A DNA stretch of 64,000 bases from Gemmatimonadota bacterium (GTDB lineage Bacteria > Gemmatimonadota > Gemmatimonadetes > Gemmatimonadales > Gemmatimonadaceae). The DNA lies in contig JACPFW010000012.1 of assembly GCA_016182795.1 (NCBI GenBank), positions 62,001 through 126,000 of the forward strand. The letters are read 5' to 3'. Under the pieces are notes generated by a model. The model ran no database searches, was not told the DNA's origin, and was given only the letters and a program-made list of their open reading frames with translations. A program made the position numbers and the translations under genes. Shown here one piece after another: positions 44,530 through 53,637 of this stretch (position 1 is the first letter of the stretch; every line of letters begins with the position of its first letter).

Positions 44530-45687
44530 ATGAGAACGTTCGAGTCGTCGGGGCCAAGGAGCCGGCTACTGGCCAGCGTGGCGCGCGGTTTGATCATCGT
44601 CGCGGGAACTCTTGGGCAAATCGCCTGTGATGCACAGCGCGAGCCAACGACGCCTATTCGCGCTGGTGCGATACGAATGTCCGCGCGAGCCACTTCGAAG
44701 GCCACGATTACGCGGGTCGGTAATCGTCTTCGCATTAGACTGCGTGAACGCACGAGACTTTCGGCGGGCGAGGAGGTCAGTGTCAGAGTCGATGGTGCAC
44801 GCGCGCTCGAGATGCTTCGCACACAGCTCACTCGCATCAGCTCGGGTTCATCCGCGTCATCTTGGCATGCGCAGCTTACCGCTGCCAACGGCGAGAAGCG
44901 ATCCCTAACCGCAGCTCAGCTGCTCGCGCTACTCGATGCCGGTGAGAGTCCCGTCGGCTCACACGTGTCGTTCTCCTTGGCCGCACCTGGAGAGGGGGTC
45001 GAACCCGTCGTCAGAGCGCGAAGCGAAGAAGGGGCAGATTCCACTTACCTCGCGGGTCACTGGGGAGGCTCCACTGTAACAAATGACGGCAGCACGTTTG
45101 CTTTCACAAGCTACCAGGGCGCCTCCGTCAGTCACGGGATCACCTTCGGGTCCGGGTGGATGGTTAATGGCGCTCGACGTACAGTGAATGTTGCGGGCGG
45201 AGCAACAATCTACGATCAGTCGAGTTGCTACGGTGTTACCGCCACGTATCCTCTGACAACAGGATGCCCCTTGTCGACAGTTGCATACTCGGGCGGAAAC
45301 CTCTTCACCTCGTTTCCTTCTGTAAGCATCGGAGGCGGATGCGGGTTTGACGCAGGGATGTCTTCGACACACTCGTTCACGTACGTTGCTAACATCTTCC
45401 TCTTGTCGCGGACCGATGAAGTGACCACAGTCGGCTCTGACTCGTTCCGCAGAGCCTGCCTACCTTCTGTAGAGACACTCTGCGACGATCCAACGTTCTG
45501 CGAGACCGACGGAGTGAATGCCAATGCTACCGTGGGCGACGCGGCCGTGGACGGTCAAATTGAGTTCTCCGCGCCAGAAGGATCCGCCGGCAACAAACTC
45601 GTCTGCGATGTCACGGACTGGTACGAGTGGAATGGCTCTCATTGGGTGTACACTGACACGACTGTCGATGCGTGTTGGGTTGAGTAG
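44530..45687 (+). CDS. Exported lipoprotein-like orphan
   Basis: Protein of 385 residues starting 63 bp after the propeller-like gene, possibly co-transcribed. The N-terminal signal ends in the lipobox LGQIAC. The mature part has a short basic beta region (TRVGNRLRIRLRERTRL), a Ser-rich middle, and a C-terminal half with eight cysteines in a Gly/Ser/Thr-rich beta setting (SSCYG, TGCPL, GGCGF, RACLP, TLCDDPTFCE), likely disulfide-bonded. No known family is recognised. It lies within the tRNA-Gly island. Confidence 0.6.
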   Translation: MRTFESSGPRSRLLASVARGLIIVAGTLGQIACDAQREPTTPIRAGAIRMSARATSKATITRVGNRLRIRLRERTRLSAGEEVSVRVDGARALEMLRTQLTRISSGSSASSWHAQLTAANGEKRSLTAAQLLALLDAGESPVGSHVSFSLAAPGEGVEPVVRARSEEGADSTYLAGHWGGSTVTNDGSTFAFTSYQGASVSHGITFGSGWMVNGARRTVNVAGGATIYDQSSCYGVTATYPLTTGCPLSTVAYSGGNLFTSFPSVSIGGGCGFDAGMSSTHSFTYVANIFLLSRTDEVTTVGSDSFRRACLPSVETLCDDPTFCETDGVNANATVGDAAVDGQIEFSAPEGSAGNKLVCDVTDWYEWNGSHWVYTDTTVDACWVE

Positions 45688-46197
45688 CACCTGGATACTC
45701 TAGAGCGATAACTAAGTAGCGCCTGGCTTCGTTTTCCGACGGCGTCGTGCAGACAATGTGCACGGCGCCGTCTGCGCCAATTGGCGTCTTTCGCCGAAGC
45801 GGAGGCGCTCGTGGGTTCAGACTCGACGTTCCGGGCGCCTCTCACCAAAGCGGAGCCAATGGGAGTTCCCAGGCGTTCAGCGGACAGGCATTTCGTTTTG
45901 GATGGGACGTGCCGGTGTCCGAACGACTCAGACCCGGGCGCGTTCGCGCGAAATATGGGTTCATCAAGTTGGAGTTCCCAGCACTTAGTGGAGACCGCTA
46001 ACATCCGCCGCACCAGCGGAGGTCAGGCCGATGTCCACAAAGACAAGCGCGGGACGAGTGCGGAGGACCTACGAGTTCATCAAGGCGCATGCGCGGGAGC
46101 GACACTCAAGGAACGGCTCAACGCCGTCGCAAATGTTGCGCTCATCGCGGGGGGCCAGGGGGACTGTGTGCACGGGCCCGGTACATCAGTGGTCAAG

Positions 46198-46563
46198 TAT
46201 CCGGGAGTGGTGAGCCGGCTTACGGTGATCTATCGTCAGACCCGTGATCGGGACGTGCGCGAGTTCCTCCTCAGCCGGATGCCGTTTATGGTCGAGTGCG
46301 ACGAAGCAGTGGCGTTTCTCGCCACCGCCGCCGAGGAGGCTCCACCCGCGCTTTATGCACCACCAGCGGCCGGTGCAGCGATCATTACCGACGATCTGCG
46401 CCGGTCCCTGCAGGCGAGTGCGGTTGACCTCTTGGTCGACTTCGGGTCACGAGGCGAGGCTGCGCTGCGCCGGCTGCACGTACATGGAACCGTGCGCGAC
46501 TCTAGTGCTCGCGCGCAGCTCGAGCGGTACGCCAAGCAAGGCTTTCGCAGGCCGCCACGGTAA
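46198..46563 (+). pseudogene. C-terminal fragment of a HEAT-repeat-like protein
   Basis: The last about 120 codons of an open frame read as a plausible protein: VIYRQTRDRDVREFLLSRMPFMVE...EAVAFLATAA and AALRRLHVHGTVRDSSARAQL, resembling HEAT/PBS-lyase repeats. The upstream part of the frame is low-quality sequence lacking a start, so the N-terminus appears to have been lost at the island border. Confidence 0.45.
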
Positions 46564-46691
46564 GTCGCACGCAAGCGTCGTGCGCCAGATGGAGATCGGC
46601 CTGTCTTGGCCACCAGGGGGCAACGTGCTGGCAGCGTGTCTTCAAACGAGCGCTAGCGAGTAGTAAACTTACTGCTTGTCGTTCCGGGAGC

Positions 46692-46727
46692 GTCCCACGC
46701 TGGACGTGGAGAGTTGGACTCCCATCG
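46692..46727 (+). other. Decayed 3' half of tRNA-Gly (possible island attachment remnant)
   Basis: Aligned without gaps to 38627-38662 of tRNA-Gly(CCC), 29 of 36 positions agree, covering anticodon loop, right anticodon stem, variable region and T arm. The T-loop and acceptor no longer fit a functional tRNA. The position just before the conserved SpmA gene suits an old integration end. Confidence 0.5.
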
Positions 46728-46794
46728 TCGCGCACCGTACGTTGTTCCGAGCTCCGATCGCGTGCCCCCCACCGACCGAGGGGGGCACTTTTCT

Positions 46795-47394
46795 ATGAAT
46801 ATCGTCTGGCTGTTGCTCATCGCAGCGGCGGTCATCAGCGGCGCGGTCAAGGGCCACATGGCGGATGTGTCGAACGCGATGTTCAGTTCGGCCACCACCG
46901 CCATTGAACTGGCCATCGGTCTCGTCGGCGGGATGACGCTGTTCCTCGGGCTCATGCGCGTCGCCGATGACGCCGGGCTGGTGCGGGTGCTCGCCCGCGC
47001 CCTGCGCCCGGTCTTCCGCTTCCTGTTCCCCGACGTCCCCCGCGACCATCCGGCCCTTGGCGCGGTCGCCATGAACTTCGGCGCCAACATGCTCGGGCTC
47101 GGCGACGCCGCCACACCGTTTGGCATCAAGGCGATGGAGGAGCTCCAGACCCTCAACCCGGACAAGGACACCGCGTCGGACGCGATGTGCATGTTCGTCG
47201 CCCTGCATTCGAGCTCGCTACAGCTCATCCCGGTGATGGTCATCAGTCTCCGCGCCGCCGCCGGTTCGAAGAACCCGTCCGAGACGATCGTCGGCACGAT
47301 CTTCGCCACGGTGGTTTCGATGCTCGTGGCCATCGGCGTGTCGCGGATGTTCGCCCGCTGGTACGCGATGCGGGCGCGGGGAGGTGCGGCATGA
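46795..47394 (+). CDS. spmA: SpmA-like membrane protein (nucleoside-recognition gate family)
   Basis: Membrane protein of 199 residues, related to Bacillus spore maturation protein A. Five helices and the conserved NFGANMLGLGDAATPFGIKAM region are present. The start at 46795 is the first Met before the helix MNIVWLLLIAAAVISG. In Bacillus SpmA works with SpmB in spore-core dehydration. Here the organism is presumably non-sporulating, so the pair must have another envelope or transport function. It overlaps spmB by 4 bp. Confidence 0.88.
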   Translation: MNIVWLLLIAAAVISGAVKGHMADVSNAMFSSATTAIELAIGLVGGMTLFLGLMRVADDAGLVRVLARALRPVFRFLFPDVPRDHPALGAVAMNFGANMLGLGDAATPFGIKAMEELQTLNPDKDTASDAMCMFVALHSSSLQLIPVMVISLRAAAGSKNPSETIVGTIFATVVSMLVAIGVSRMFARWYAMRARGGAA

Positions 47395-47924
47395 GGGAAC
47401 TGGCCAACAGCGCGTCCAACTGGATCGTGCCGCTGCTGATCCTCGGCATCCCGCTCTACGCGTTCGCTGTGAAGCGTGTACGCGTGTACGAGAGCTTCAT
47501 CGAAGGTGCCAAGGAAGGGTTCACGATCGGTGTGCGCATCATGCCGTATCTGGTCGGCATCCTCGTCGCCATCGGGATGTTCCGCGCCAGCGGCGCGATG
47601 GACTGGCTGGTGTGGGCGATTCGACCGCTGGTTGCGTGGGCTGGTTTTCCGCCCGAGGCGCTGCCGTCGTCGCTGATGCGGTCGCTCTCCGGATCGGCGG
47701 CCTTCGCCATGAGTTCGGAGATATTCAAGCTCTATGGCCCCGATTCGTTCATCGGACGTCTGGTGAGCGTGATTCAGGGGAGCACGGAGACGACGTTCTA
47801 CATCATGGCCGTCTACTTTGGCGCCGTCGCGGTGCGCAAGACGCGGTACACGCTCGCGGCCAGCCTGATCACCGACGCTTCGGGGATCGCCGCGGCCTTT
47901 GTCATCACCCGCCTGCTGTTCTGA
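47391..47924 (+). CDS. spmB: SpmB-like membrane protein
   Basis: Membrane protein of 177 residues, partner of SpmA. Conserved segments are EGAKEGFTIGVRIMPYLVGI, GSAAFAMSSEIFKLYGPDSFIG and QGSTETTFYIMAVYFGAV, all typical of the family's gate domain. The ATG overlaps the spmA stop (ATGA), and the LD-carboxypeptidase gene follows 5 bp after its stop, so the three genes form one operon. A link to peptidoglycan precursor or murein handling is inference from that neighbour. Confidence 0.88.
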   Translation: MRELANSASNWIVPLLILGIPLYAFAVKRVRVYESFIEGAKEGFTIGVRIMPYLVGILVAIGMFRASGAMDWLVWAIRPLVAWAGFPPEALPSSLMRSLSGSAAFAMSSEIFKLYGPDSFIGRLVSVIQGSTETTFYIMAVYFGAVAVRKTRYTLAASLITDASGIAAAFVITRLLF

Positions 47925-47929
47925 GAGCC

Positions 47930-48874
47930 ATGCGCACACGACTGATCGTTCCACGTCGACTTACCATCGGAGACCGGGTGGCGCTCGTGGCGCCCGCGTC
48001 GCCAGTGAAGAACGCGCGCACCCTGGCGCTTGGCCGCTCGCGGCTTGAACAGCTTGGGTTCCGCGTGAATGCCGACCGCTCGCTCCTCTCGGAATACGGG
48101 TATCTCGCCGGCACGGACCGTGAGCGGGCGCGCGACCTCGAGGCCGCGTTGCGCGATCCGGACATCAAGGCGATCTTCTGCGCGCGCGGCGGCTACGGCG
48201 TGGCGCGCATGCTGCCACTGGTTGACCTCGCCCTCGCGCGGCGCCATCCCAAGCCGCTCATCGGGTTCTCCGACATCACCGTGCTGCACCTCGCCCTGCA
48301 GCGTGCGAGCATCGTGTCCTTCTGGGGGCCGATGCCGTGTTCGTCGCTCGGGTGGAGCCGCTTCGCGGCGCGCGCGCTGCAGCGCGCGCTGATGAGCGCC
48401 GCGCCGGTTGGTCGCCTGCCGTTCGCGCCGAATCGTCGGCCCACGGTATGGCGACGCGGACGCGCGGAGGGGCGACTGACCGGCGGCACGCTCAGTCTGC
48501 TGACCGCGAGTCTCGGGACGCCATACGAAGTTGAGACACGCGGCCGTGTTGTCTTTCTTGAAGACGTGGACGAAGAACCGTACCGGGTGGATCGGATGCT
48601 GACGCAACTGATCCAGGCGGGGAAGTTGCGCGACGCCGCGGGTGTGGCGATCGGCATTTTCACCGGGGCGCAGGTGCGCAACGCGCCCGCGCGGCGCAGC
48701 CTGACGATGCGCCAAGTCTTCGCCGATCACCTGTTGCCGTTGAAGGTGCCGGTGCTCGGTAACCTGGCCGTCGGCCATGTCGCCGATCAGGTGACGCTTC
48801 CGTATGGTGTCGCGGCGCGGATGGACGCGAGCGCCGGCACGATCGAACTCCTCGAGGCCGGCGTCCGCGAGTAG
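47930..48874 (+). CDS. LD-carboxypeptidase (peptidase family S66)
   Basis: Serine peptidase of 314 residues of the LdcA/MccF family, which trims L,D-bonds in murein tetrapeptides during recycling. The catalytic Ser is in IGFSDITVLH, the Glu in VFLEDVDEEPYRVDRML, and the His in AVGHVADQ, in the right order and spacing. FCARGGYG lies before the nucleophile, as in the family. It has no signal peptide, so it is cytoplasmic. Co-transcribed with spmA-spmB (5-bp gap). Confidence 0.9.
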   Translation: MRTRLIVPRRLTIGDRVALVAPASPVKNARTLALGRSRLEQLGFRVNADRSLLSEYGYLAGTDRERARDLEAALRDPDIKAIFCARGGYGVARMLPLVDLALARRHPKPLIGFSDITVLHLALQRASIVSFWGPMPCSSLGWSRFAARALQRALMSAAPVGRLPFAPNRRPTVWRRGRAEGRLTGGTLSLLTASLGTPYEVETRGRVVFLEDVDEEPYRVDRMLTQLIQAGKLRDAAGVAIGIFTGAQVRNAPARRSLTMRQVFADHLLPLKVPVLGNLAVGHVADQVTLPYGVAARMDASAGTIELLEAGVRE

Positions 48875-48886
48875 AGCGCCGCCGGA

Positions 48887-49333
48887 CTACTCTCGAGCGC
48901 GCTCGGGCGCTGGTGCCACGCGCTCGATCCCTTCCACGAGCGCCGGCTCGGCCGGCCGCAAGCGGCTGGCGAGATCGCGCACGGCCACGACGCCGGCCAC
49001 GCGCTCGTCGTCGGCCATCACCGGGATTCGCCGCACGTGGTCGCGCCGCATCTTGTGCGCCACGGTATGCACGTCATCCTCGAGGCGCGCGGTGGTGAGG
49101 TGCCGCTCGGTCATGTGCTCGCGCACGGCACAGTCGAGCCCGTGCCCCTCGGCGATGCACCGCACCACGATGTCGCGGTCGGTCAGGACCCCCTTGAGCC
49201 GACGGTCGCTGAGGTTGTCGATCACCGGCAGCATGCCCACATGCCGATCCCGCATCAGCTCGGCGGCGCGCCGAATGCTGTCGTCCGGTGTAATAACCGA
49301 TGGATGGTGGGTCATCACGTCACGCGCTTTCAC
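48887..49333 (-). CDS. Two-CBS-domain protein
   Basis: Protein of 148 residues consisting of one CBS pair: DVMTHHPSVITPDDSIRRAAELM...VLTDRDIVVR and DHVRRIPVM...VAGVVAVRDLASRL. CBS pairs bind adenine nucleotides and act as energy sensors. The GTG at 49333 is chosen because AGGAGG lies five bases upstream; earlier ATGs in frame extend into non-conserved sequence. It is convergent with the LD-carboxypeptidase gene, 12 bp apart. Confidence 0.88.
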   Translation of the reverse strand: MKARDVMTHHPSVITPDDSIRRAAELMRDRHVGMLPVIDNLSDRRLKGVLTDRDIVVRCIAEGHGLDCAVREHMTERHLTTARLEDDVHTVAHKMRRDHVRRIPVMADDERVAGVVAVRDLASRLRPAEPALVEGIERVAPAPERARE

Positions 49334-49549
49334 GATTCCTCCTCGCCGCTGGGGCGTTGGCGCGGCCGGCATCGGCGTGCTTCTGTAGCATAGCCAGCCG
49401 AGGGGCCGTGGAAAGCTGCAATTGGCTCTCATATGGTCAGGGATCGGCCTACTGGTCTCCGGTCGCGGCGTGGCAGGCACTTCGCTATTCTCAGAATGAC
49501 TCTCTCCTGGTGCCCTCGTGGCGCCGGCGACTCAATACGGAGCGCGTTT

Positions 49550-51703
49550 GTGCCTCCTGTCTTTCCGTTTCTCCCGCAGCGACTCAACGGGCTCGCCGTC
49601 CTCGCGTGCAACCTGAACTGGACGTGGAATCGCGAGGCGCGCCGGCTCTTTGCCCGCGTTGACCATCAGCTGTGGACGCGACTTCGCCACGATCCGTTCC
49701 AGCTCCTGCAACAGGCGGGCCCCGAACGGCTCGCGCAGTGCGCGGCCGACCAGGACTTCCTTGCGCACCTCGATGCCGTGCTCGCGTGGTCGGCGGCCGA
49801 GCAGTCGGCGGCGCCGACATGGTTTGCGCAGCGCTATGCGGAGCATGCGCGCGACACGATTGCCTATTTCTGCGCCGAGTTCGGCTTCCACCACACGGTC
49901 CCGATCTATTCGGGCGGTCTCGGCGTGCTGGCCGGCGACCACTGCAAGACGGCCTCCGATCTCGGCGTGCCGCTGATTGGCGTCGGCATCCTGTATCGGC
50001 ATGGCTACTTCGATCAGGAAGTGCGGGCCGACGGCTGGCAGGACGATACCGACATGGCGTTCGACCTCTCGCGCACGGTGCTGGAGGCGGTGGACGGAGC
50101 CAATGGCGCGCCGCATCTCGCGGCCGTGCGGATGGCGGGGCGCGACGTGTACATCAGGGCGTGGCGCTTGCGGGTGGGGCGCGTGACGGTCTATCTGCTC
50201 GACACTGACTTGGAGCAGAATCACCGCGACGACCGCCCGCTCCTCAGTCGGTTATATGCCGGCGGTCCGGCCATGCGCCTGCGACAGGAGTGGCTGCTCG
50301 GCGTCGGCGGCGTGCGCGTGCTGCGCGCGCTCGGCGTGCAGCCGACGGCGTGGCACGCCAACGAAGGGCACGCGTCGTTCATGTTCATCGAGCGGCTGCG
50401 CGAGCTGGTGATCGCCGGCACGCCGTTTGCCGACGCCGTCCATGCCGTGCGCGCGGCGAGCACGTTCACCACGCACACGCCGGTGCCGGCTGGGCACGAC
50501 ACGTTCGCCGCGGATGACGTCGCCGCGTGCACCGGGCCGGTGTGGGATGAGCTGGGCATCTCGCGCGATCAGTTCATGCGCATTGGGCACTATCCGCCTG
50601 ACCCGTCCGGCGCGTTCCACATGACGGCAACCGCGGTGCGGCTGAGCCGGCGGGTGAACGCCGTATCGCGCGCCCACGGCGTGGTGACGCGCAGCCTGTG
50701 GCGCTCGATGTGGCCCGAACGGCGCGAGCCGGACCTGCCCATCACCCACGTCACCAACGGCGTGCATCTCGCGACGTGGATGAGCAACAGTCTCATGCAG
50801 CTGCTCGACGCGCACCTCGGCGCCGGCTGGGGGAATCGCGTCGATGATCCGGCGCTATGGGACCGCGTGCTGACGCTCGACGCGCAGGCGCTGTGGGACG
50901 TGCATCGCAAGCTCAAGCGCACGCTCCTCGTGCACATGCGCGAGCAGGCCCGGGTGGCCTTTACCAATCACACCCGCGAGGCCTCGCGGCTGGCGGGCAC
51001 TGGCGTGCTGCTCGATCCCGAAGCGCTGACGCTGTGCTTTGCGCGCCGCTTTGCCACGTACAAACGCGCCAATTTGCTCTTCCACGATGTGGAGCGCCTG
51101 CTGCGGCTGGTCAGCAACCCGTCGCGGCCGGTGCAGGTGATCTTCGCGGGCAAGGCGCATCCAGCCGATACGCCGGGCAAAGAGATGCTGCAGGAGGTCT
51201 ATCAGACGACTCGCGACCCGCGCTTCGAGGGGCGCATCGCGTTCGTCGAGGACTACGACATGCATCTCGCGCACGTGCTGGTGCAGGGGGGCGACGTCTG
51301 GCTCAACGTGCCGCGACCGCCGATGGAAGCATCGGGGACCAGCGGCATGAAGGCGGCGCTCAATGGCGTGCCGCAGCTCAGCACGATGGACGGATGGTGG
51401 GAAGAGGGCTTCAACGGGCACAACGGCTGGGCGATCACCCCGGAGCTGAGCGCCGGCGCGGCCAACGACGACGCGGCCGCCGCTGATCAGCTGTACGAAC
51501 TGCTCGAAACCGAGGTCGTGCCGACCTACTACACGCGCGATCGGGGTGGTCTGCCGCAGCGGTGGATCCAGACCATGCGCCACGCGCTGCGCGCGGCGGG
51601 CCTGCGGTTCACGTCACGGCGAATGCTGATCGAGTATGTGACGGACTATTACGTGCCGTCGATACGGGGAGAGAGCACGTTAGACGAAAGGCCGACCGCG
51701 TAG
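49550..51703 (+). CDS. glgP: Alpha-glucan (glycogen) phosphorylase
   Basis: GT35 phosphorylase of 717 residues, the shorter bacterial/archaeal type that begins with an N-terminal DUF3417-like segment (LACNLNWTWNREARRLF). It releases glucose-1-phosphate from glycogen using pyridoxal phosphate. The cofactor-lysine region GTSGMKAALNG is clear, preceded by NVPRPPMEAS. Substrate-side motifs AEFGFHHTVPIYSGGLGVLAGDH (in two parts) and WHANEGHASF are intact. GTG 49550 with GGAG at 49538 is the preferred start; in-frame codons further upstream are not family-like. The glycogen synthase gene follows 225 bp downstream. Confidence 0.92.
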   Translation: MPPVFPFLPQRLNGLAVLACNLNWTWNREARRLFARVDHQLWTRLRHDPFQLLQQAGPERLAQCAADQDFLAHLDAVLAWSAAEQSAAPTWFAQRYAEHARDTIAYFCAEFGFHHTVPIYSGGLGVLAGDHCKTASDLGVPLIGVGILYRHGYFDQEVRADGWQDDTDMAFDLSRTVLEAVDGANGAPHLAAVRMAGRDVYIRAWRLRVGRVTVYLLDTDLEQNHRDDRPLLSRLYAGGPAMRLRQEWLLGVGGVRVLRALGVQPTAWHANEGHASFMFIERLRELVIAGTPFADAVHAVRAASTFTTHTPVPAGHDTFAADDVAACTGPVWDELGISRDQFMRIGHYPPDPSGAFHMTATAVRLSRRVNAVSRAHGVVTRSLWRSMWPERREPDLPITHVTNGVHLATWMSNSLMQLLDAHLGAGWGNRVDDPALWDRVLTLDAQALWDVHRKLKRTLLVHMREQARVAFTNHTREASRLAGTGVLLDPEALTLCFARRFATYKRANLLFHDVERLLRLVSNPSRPVQVIFAGKAHPADTPGKEMLQEVYQTTRDPRFEGRIAFVEDYDMHLAHVLVQGGDVWLNVPRPPMEASGTSGMKAALNGVPQLSTMDGWWEEGFNGHNGWAITPELSAGAANDDAAAADQLYELLETEVVPTYYTRDRGGLPQRWIQTMRHALRAAGLRFTSRRMLIEYVTDYYVPSIRGESTLDERPTA

Positions 51704-51766
51704 GTGCAGGGGAAGAGGCAGGGTGTGGTGCAGGGTGCAGGGGCAGGGTGTGGTGAAGCGGAGGGG
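51704..51766 (+). repeat. GGTGCAGGG-type intergenic repeat
   Basis: Imperfect tandem units of GGTGCAGGG and GGCAGGGTGTGGTG. The same units occur at 55715-55783 and in short form at about 61963-61990. Function unknown. Confidence 0.75.
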
Positions 51767-51775
51767 GACTGCATA

Positions 51776-51794
51776 AAGCGTGCGCGACACGCTT
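51776..51794. terminator. Possible hairpin terminator after glgP
   Basis: AAGCGTG-CGCGA-CACGCTT is a perfect 7-bp stem with a 5-nt loop, followed by a pyrimidine-rich stretch, about 75 bp after glgP. Confidence 0.45.
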
Positions 51795-51928
51795 GCTCCC
51801 TTTCACGCGCGTAGAAACCCTACGCCTTCTCGATGGGCGGCGTACGCCTTCCACCGATACTCGGAGCGCGATGTGGCGCCCATACTTTACCATGTGCGGC
51901 GTTGTCGCGCGTGAGGGGGAGTCTCATC

Positions 51929-53461
51929 ATGGTCTCGTTGGGCCAGGCGCTGCAGCAACCCGAACTGACGCAGGTGCCGTCGCGGCGTGTGCACGGCGAT
52001 CGCCGCCTCGACCGCCGCGCCATCGTGCATCTCACGGCGGAGTACCACGGCTACGCCCGCACGGGGGGGCTCGCCGAGGCGGTCGCGGGACTGGCAGCCT
52101 CGCAGGCGCGCGCCGGCGAACGCGTCTTCGCGTTTCTTCCGCTCTACGCGTCGGTGCGCGACGCGGCCAAGCGCCTGCAGCCGCTGGCGCCACCGCAGGT
52201 GATCAGTGTGGGGCCGCTCAGCGAGACGGTGCGGTTCTACCGCGACGCCGCGCACACTGGCGGGCCGCACGTGATCTTCGTCGACGCCCCCGAGTGCTTC
52301 GACCGGCCGGGGCTGTACGGCGACACTCGCGGTGACTACCCCGACAATCATCTGCGCTTCGCGCTCTTCGCGCGCGCGGCCCTGCACGGGGTGATGCAGT
52401 TCGTCCCCGGCCCGCTGCTGCTGCACGCGCACGACTGGCATGCGGCGCTCGCCATGATCTACCTGCGCACGCACGCGGAACTGGCGGCGCACTTTGACGG
52501 GACGCCGACGGTGCTCTCGGTGCACAACGCGGGCTATCAGGGGCACTTTGGCGCCGACGTGATGGCCGATCTCGCGCTGGCGCCGGAGCTGTGGAGCATG
52601 GACCTCATGGAGTGGTACGGGCGACTGAACCTGCTCAAGGGCGGGTTGGTCTTTTGCGACGCGGCCGTCACCGTGAGCCCGGCCCACGCCGAGGAGCTGC
52701 GCACCGCGGAGGGCGGCTTCGGTCTGCACGACACGTTCAACCAACTTGGCGACCGTCTCGTCGGCATCTGCAACGGCATCGACCTGCAGCACTGGAATCC
52801 CGCCACCGATGACCAGATCGCCGCGCCGTACACGGCGGATGACCTGTCGGGCAAGGCCACGTGCAAGCGGGCGCTGCAGCGCGCGTTCGCGCTGCCACAG
52901 CGCGACAACGTGTCGGTGATCGGCATGTCGTCGCGCCTCGCGGCGCAAAAGGGCTTCGACCTGGTGCTGCGCAGCGCGCGCCTGCGGGGGGACGACGTGC
53001 AGCTGATCATCATTGGCGAGGGCGACGCGCGCATTCGCGACGCCGTCGCCGAGCTTGTCGCCACGCACGCGGGGCGGATGGCCTGCAGCTTCACGTTCAC
53101 CGACCGGCTCGAGCACCGGCTGATGGCCGGTGCCGACATGGTGCTGATGCCGTCGCTCTATGAACCGTGCGGCCTCACGCAGATGCACGCCTCGCGCTAC
53201 GGCGCGCCGGTGATTGGGCGACGCGTGGGGGGAATCGGCGACACGGTGGACGACGAGGAGACGGGGTTCCTGTTTGGCGCGTTCGACGTGACAGCCATGG
53301 ACGCGGCGCTCGACCGCGCGCTCATGCGTTTCACCGAGCGGCCGGCGTGGCACGCGATCATGCGCCGCGCGATGGCGCGTGACTTCGGATGGGATCACGC
53401 GATGGCCGGATACGCGGCGGTGTACCGCGCCGCGCAGGAGTACGCCGCGCGCGCGTTGTAG
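51929..53461 (+). CDS. glgA: Glycogen synthase (GT5), ADP/UDP-glucose-dependent
   Basis: Starch/glycogen synthase of 510 residues. It has the N-terminal GT5 donor motif in the form YARTGGLAEAV, where E. coli has KTGGL, so Arg replaces the substrate-contacting Lys. HAHDWHAAL, SVHNAGYQGHF, NGIDLQHWNP and GMSSRLAAQKGFDL are conserved, and the C-terminal MPSLYEPCGLTQMHASRYG carries the catalytic E...G motif. The start at 51929 precedes a non-conserved N-terminal tail of about 35 residues. With glgP it forms a glycogen metabolism pair. Confidence 0.92.
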   Translation: MVSLGQALQQPELTQVPSRRVHGDRRLDRRAIVHLTAEYHGYARTGGLAEAVAGLAASQARAGERVFAFLPLYASVRDAAKRLQPLAPPQVISVGPLSETVRFYRDAAHTGGPHVIFVDAPECFDRPGLYGDTRGDYPDNHLRFALFARAALHGVMQFVPGPLLLHAHDWHAALAMIYLRTHAELAAHFDGTPTVLSVHNAGYQGHFGADVMADLALAPELWSMDLMEWYGRLNLLKGGLVFCDAAVTVSPAHAEELRTAEGGFGLHDTFNQLGDRLVGICNGIDLQHWNPATDDQIAAPYTADDLSGKATCKRALQRAFALPQRDNVSVIGMSSRLAAQKGFDLVLRSARLRGDDVQLIIIGEGDARIRDAVAELVATHAGRMACSFTFTDRLEHRLMAGADMVLMPSLYEPCGLTQMHASRYGAPVIGRRVGGIGDTVDDEETGFLFGAFDVTAMDAALDRALMRFTERPAWHAIMRRAMARDFGWDHAMAGYAAVYRAAQEYAARAL

Positions 53462-53637
53462 CATTGGGTGTCATCGGAACCCTGTCAGGGTGGCGTGCGA
53501 TGAAGCCCTACGCGTTTCCATCCGAGACCCTACTGCGCCGCGATGTGCCGCGAGGCATTTATAGTGCCAGCGAAACGCTCGCGCCTTTTCTGCGCGGGCC
53601 CCCCAGGGCGTACCGCATGCATTACGAGGAGCGGACT

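Larger units (their letters stand above)
45688..46794. other. Decayed DNA at the right end of the island
   Basis: Apart from a C-terminal HEAT-like fragment and a tRNA-Gly remnant (listed separately), there is only debris. Short stretches such as RRTYEFIKAHARE (about 46058-46100), and a near-copy KYGFIK around 45950, recall the start of IS3 OrfB proteins. Nothing intact was seen. Confidence 0.55.

Noticed and set aside
46692..46727. A functional ninth tRNA before spmA
   Set aside because: There is no acceptor stem or D arm, and the T-loop is altered; only similarity to the 3' half of tRNA-Gly remains.
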